In this document: positions 61,420 to 64,000 of the stretch, one piece after another
Position numbering within the stretch: the stretch's first letter is position 1
Layout: every line of letters starts with the position of its first letter
Assembly: GCF_900890705.1 (NCBI RefSeq)
Contig: NZ_CAAHFH010000001.1
Span: forward strand, 1,116,001-1,180,000
From: Pontiella sulfatireligans
GTDB lineage: Bacteria > Verrucomicrobiota > Kiritimatiellia > Kiritimatiellales > Pontiellaceae
Length of the DNA stretch: 64,000 bases
Reading direction: 5' to 3'
Notes under the pieces: model-generated
Database searches by the model: none
Seen by the model: only the letters and a program-made list of their open reading frames with translations
Told to the model about the DNA's origin: nothing
Translations under genes and position numbers: made by a program

Positions 61420-62220
61420 ATGACTCCCCACACACACAGCTTTTCGCACGAGGCGATGACGACCGAGTTTGAGGTGATCGTTGCCGGGCAGGAGCGCGAA
61501 TACGCGCGACAGGCCTCGGCAGCGGTATTCCGCGAATTCGACCGTATTGAAAACCTGCTGAGCAAATACAACGCCGGAAGCGACGTCGGACAGATCAACC
61601 TGCTGAAATCCGGCGAATCCGTCCGGGTGGCCATCGAAACACTCGAATGTCTGGAACGCGCCGTTTGGGCGCACTCAGTTTCGGGAGGCCTTTTTGATCC
61701 CACCATCGGAACGGGGTTCCAGTGGCTGGAAGTCGATCGGCCCAACTTTTCTGTAGGCTGGAAAAAGGAAGGCTCCGGCTCGCTGGATCTCGGAGGCATC
61801 GGCAAAGGCTACGCGATCGACAAGGCGGCCGAAGTGCTGGCCGACTGGGAAGTTCCGGAAGCCGTAATCAACGGCGGCACCAGCACGGTGCTGGCGATGG
61901 GCAAGGAATGGAATCTCGGCGTTGGCGGGCCGTGGGGCGAAAAGGTTGGTCTCACAACGGTGAAACTGAAAAACCAGGCGCTGAGCGGCTCCGGCACAGA
62001 GGTCAAAGGCGAACACATTCTTAATCCGAAGACCGGAAAACCGGCGAAACAGCACTTGGCCGCTTGGGCCATCCATTCGTCGGCCGCGGCCTCGGACGCA
62101 CTTTCCACCGCATTCATGATGATGGAGGCGGATAAAATCGAGCAACTTTGCCGGACAAATCCGGGCACGGTTGCCTATGTAGTGAAACAGGACGAATCAT
62201 TAGTAGAAATCGGTGTCTGA
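61420..62220 (+). CDS. apbE: FAD:protein FMN transferase (ApbE)
   Basis: 266 residues from the ATG at 61420; an in-frame TTG lies 6 bp upstream. Seen: FSHEAMTTEFEVIVAG, FREFDRIENLLSKYNAGSDVGQIN, SGGLFDPTIG, SLDLGGIGKGYAIDKAAEVL, EAVINGGTSTVLAMG, HILNPKTGKPA and SSAAASDALSTAFMMM with the metal-binding Asp. It attaches FMN covalently to Thr or Ser of redox proteins such as Rnf or Nqr subunits. No lipoprotein signal is present, so export is uncertain. Before the insertion it would have followed the cytochrome gene closely; its translation start is now just beyond the right inverted repeat and no ribosome binding site is clear. Confidence 0.93.
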   Translation: MTPHTHSFSHEAMTTEFEVIVAGQEREYARQASAAVFREFDRIENLLSKYNAGSDVGQINLLKSGESVRVAIETLECLERAVWAHSVSGGLFDPTIGTGFQWLEVDRPNFSVGWKKEGSGSLDLGGIGKGYAIDKAAEVLADWEVPEAVINGGTSTVLAMGKEWNLGVGGPWGEKVGLTTVKLKNQALSGSGTEVKGEHILNPKTGKPAKQHLAAWAIHSSAAASDALSTAFMMMEADKIEQLCRTNPGTVAYVVKQDESLVEIGV

Positions 62221-62305
62221 AATATGCAAAACGCAGCGTTTTATATACGAGACACCCAAACCACGTCGGATATAGGTTATCCGCTTTTAATAGGAGGCAT
62301 ATAAT

Positions 62306-62959
62306 ATGAAACATCAATTGAAGATCGCATCGGTTGTCGCACTGACGGCCGTGTTCGCAGGTTCCGCCATTGCAGAGGAAATGCATAAACTCGAATTGGA
62401 ACTGCCCAAGCCGCTGTTTGCCGGCACGCCCAAAAGCATTAAAACTCCGAATCTAGAGCGCAAGATCGTCATTCCGGAAATCATGGTTCCTGCCAGCACC
62501 GTTAATGTTGTTGCAGAAATGGAAGTCACCAGCTCCGACGATTTTCCCGTAATCGGCGAGCTCGAATATCTTACCGATGCCGACAAGGACGGCGCGGACG
62601 GCTCCTACGTTGAACTCGGACCGGGCGTACAGTGGGTTCAGATCGATCTCGGCGGCAAAAAATCTATTTACGCTGTCGCGTTGTGGCACTACCACGCCCA
62701 GGCCCGCGCCTACCGCGATGTGATCATTCAAGTGGCCGACGACGCCGACTTTATTGAAAACGTCCAGACCGTGTTCAACAACGACCACGACAACTCCGCC
62801 GGACTCGGCGTGGGCAAGGACAAGGAATACGTTGAAACCAACAAGGGCAAGCTGGTTGACGCCAAAGGGGTTAAGGGACAATTCATCCGCCTCTATTCCA
62901 ACGGAAGCACCGGTTCCGACATGAACCACTACATCGAAGTGGAAGTTTTCGGAAAATAG
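62306..62959 (+). CDS. Exported discoidin/F5/8C-like beta-sandwich protein
   Basis: 217 residues. Seen: signal peptide (LKIASVVALTAVFAGSAIA), then a domain with GPGVQWVQIDLGGKKSIYAV, ALWHYHAQARAYRDVIIQVADD and VKGQFIRLYSNGSTGSDMNHYIEVEVFG, the pattern of galactose-binding-like (F5/8 type C) domains. A ribosome binding site AGGAGG lies about 7 nt before the ATG. It follows apbE by 85 bp and precedes an intrinsic terminator, so it is the last gene of the operon. It may bind a carbohydrate or a redox partner in the periplasm; not established. Confidence 0.78.
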   Translation: MKHQLKIASVVALTAVFAGSAIAEEMHKLELELPKPLFAGTPKSIKTPNLERKIVIPEIMVPASTVNVVAEMEVTSSDDFPVIGELEYLTDADKDGADGSYVELGPGVQWVQIDLGGKKSIYAVALWHYHAQARAYRDVIIQVADDADFIENVQTVFNNDHDNSAGLGVGKDKEYVETNKGKLVDAKGVKGQFIRLYSNGSTGSDMNHYIEVEVFGK

Positions 62960-62987
62960 CCGAAATCCCCATTTTAATATGACATGA

Positions 62988-63024
62988 ACCCTGAATGCCT
63001 CCGGCGTTCGGGGTCTTTTTTTTT
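62988..63024 (+). terminator. Rho-independent terminator
   Basis: ACCCTGAATGCC pairs with GGCGTTCGGGGT around a short loop, followed by nine T. It lies 28 bp after the discoidin-like gene and separates the operon from rpsB. Confidence 0.88.
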
Positions 63025-63065
63025 CACAAACCCAGCGGCACCAGAAGAATAGTGCACATTTAGCC

Positions 63066-63094
63066 TTGCTGCGCGGGGAGGCGGTTCGTATATT
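63066..63094 (+). promoter_or_regulatory. Sigma-70-type promoter for rpsB
   Basis: TTGCTG (63066-63071), a 17-bp spacer and TATATT (63089-63094). Transcription from here would give a leader of about 100 nt before rpsB, containing short inverted repeats (CCGG...CCGG around 63110-63122) that could hold autoregulatory structure. Confidence 0.55.
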
Positions 63095-63201
63095 CCGCAA
63101 CTTAATCAGCCGGAAAGAGCCGGTTGGAAGCGAAGGCCACCTGACCTCGTGGTGTGTCAAAGCGGATTGTTTAAGCAACATTAAACTATAGGAGAGGTAA
63201 C

Positions 63202-64000
63202 ATGGCGGATACATTCACCAAAACTGTCGGCGTACAGGATTTGCTCGACGCAGGCCTGCACTTCGGTCACCAGACCAAACGTTGGAACCCCAAAATGAAG
63301 CGCTATATTCATGGCGCGAAAAACGGGATCTACATCATCGACCTGACGAAAACCCTTTCGCAGCTCGAACTCGCACAAACCTTCTTGAACGACGTGATTA
63401 TGCGCGGCGAGAAAATCCTTTTCGTCGGCACCAAGAAACAGGCTCGCGAAATCTTCAAGACCACCGCAGAAGACACCAACCAGCCCTACGTGATCCATCG
63501 CTGGCTCGGCGGCATGCTGACCAACAACAAAACCATCCGCTCTTCGGTTTCACGCATGCGTGAACTGCAGAAGATGGAAAAAGACGGCACCATGGAAAAA
63601 CTGCTGAAGAAAGAAGTTTCCGTCCTGCGCCGCGAACTGACCAAGCTTGAGCGCAACCTCAGCGGTATCGCCGACATGGAAAAAAAGCCGGGCGCCCTCT
63701 TTGTGGTCGACCTGAAACGCGAACATCTGGCCCTGGCCGAAGCCAAGCGCCTCAACATTCCGATTGTTGCACTGGTGGACACCAATGCAGACCCCGACCT
63801 CGTTAGCTACCCGATCCCGGGCAACGACGACTCCCTCCGCTCCGTTGGCTTGATTGCCGAAGTGCTTGGCGAAACCATCAAGGCCGCCGATGCGGAATAT
63901 ACCGCGAAAGCCAAGGCAGAACGCGAAGCCCGTGAAAAGGTTGAAGCGGCAGAACGCGAAAAAGCCAAGATTGCCCGCGAAGAACGCCAGAAGAAGGAAG
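63202..64000 (+). CDS. rpsB: 30S ribosomal protein S2 (3' end beyond window)
   Basis: 266 codons visible, open at the right edge. Seen: VGVQDLLDAGLHFGHQTKRWNPKMKRYIHG, GIYIIDLTKTLSQLELA, ILFVGTKKQAREI, HRWLGGMLTNNKTIRSS, KKPGALFVVDLKREHLALAEAKRLNIPIVALVDTNADPDLVSYPIPGNDDSLRS, the standard S2 core. From about residue 230 the protein continues as a highly charged helical extension (EYTAKAKAEREAREKVEAAERE), longer than a minimal S2. AGGAGAGG is a strong ribosome binding site. tsf commonly follows rpsB, but lies outside the window if present. Confidence 0.97.
   Translation, partial: MADTFTKTVGVQDLLDAGLHFGHQTKRWNPKMKRYIHGAKNGIYIIDLTKTLSQLELAQTFLNDVIMRGEKILFVGTKKQAREIFKTTAEDTNQPYVIHRWLGGMLTNNKTIRSSVSRMRELQKMEKDGTMEKLLKKEVSVLRRELTKLERNLSGIADMEKKPGALFVVDLKREHLALAEAKRLNIPIVALVDTNADPDLVSYPIPGNDDSLRSVGLIAEVLGETIKAADAEYTAKAKAEREAREKVEAAEREKAKIAREERQKKE

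Overview
The window looks like part of a chromosome from a marine, polysaccharide-degrading bacterium of the Kiritimatiellota/Verrucomicrobiota type. This placement is inferred from gene content: many exported S1-family formylglycine sulfatases next to glycoside hydrolases, giant secreted right-handed beta-helix proteins, a PEP-CTERM protein, exported multihaem cytochromes, and dispersed palindromic repeats. No rRNA or tRNA gene was seen.

Layout. (1) 1-13.3 kb, minus strand: a tightly packed locus with three sulfatases, a beta-propeller protein, a di-haem propeller protein resembling the hydrazine-synthase-alpha family, an RbsD/FucU-like lipoprotein, a GH116-like enzyme and a GH127-like enzyme. 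Many junctions are ATGA or TAATG overlaps. (2) 13.5-15.1 kb, plus strand: an AbiE toxin-antitoxin pair whose toxin gene is broken. (3) 15.3-20 kb, minus strand: a second set (sulfatase, GH27-like enzyme, sulfatase) whose first gene shares its upstream region and signal peptide with the GH127 gene. (4) 20.6-25.7 kb: an accessory island. An IS1182-family and an IS66-family element are inserted in what looks like a small array of integron-type gene cassettes without an integrase. A truncated HicB antitoxin lies at the edge.

(5) 25.8-33 kb: core genes (recN, a radical SAM protein, a LysM/L,D-transpeptidase, accA, folB, a pteridine-reductase-like SDR). (6) 33.2-49.3 kb: two tandem paralogous beta-helix proteins of about 2000 residues, an exported protein that shares their C-terminal module, and a PEP-CTERM lectin-like protein. 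(7) 49.5-56.3 kb: nfeD-type protease, a nucleotidyltransferase, rho, coaE, mannose-1-phosphate guanylyltransferase and trpA. (8) 56.7-63 kb: an operon of Gfo/Idh/MocA oxidoreductase, seven-haem membrane cytochrome, ApbE flavin transferase and a discoidin-like exported protein. A GxxExxY gene flanked by 28-bp inverted repeats interrupts it. (9) rpsB starts at 63.2 kb and runs off the end.

How the parts fit: the sulfatases and glycosidases of regions 1 and 3 would remove sulfate and sugars from a complex sulfated glycan outside the cytoplasm. The beta-helix and lectin-like proteins are probably surface or secreted partners. The most notable signals are the attC-like cassette array, the inverted-repeat-bounded GxxExxY unit, a palindromic repeat inserted in frame in a sulfatase signal peptide, the nonsense-mutated AbiEii toxin, and several recurring intergenic hairpins and palindromes.
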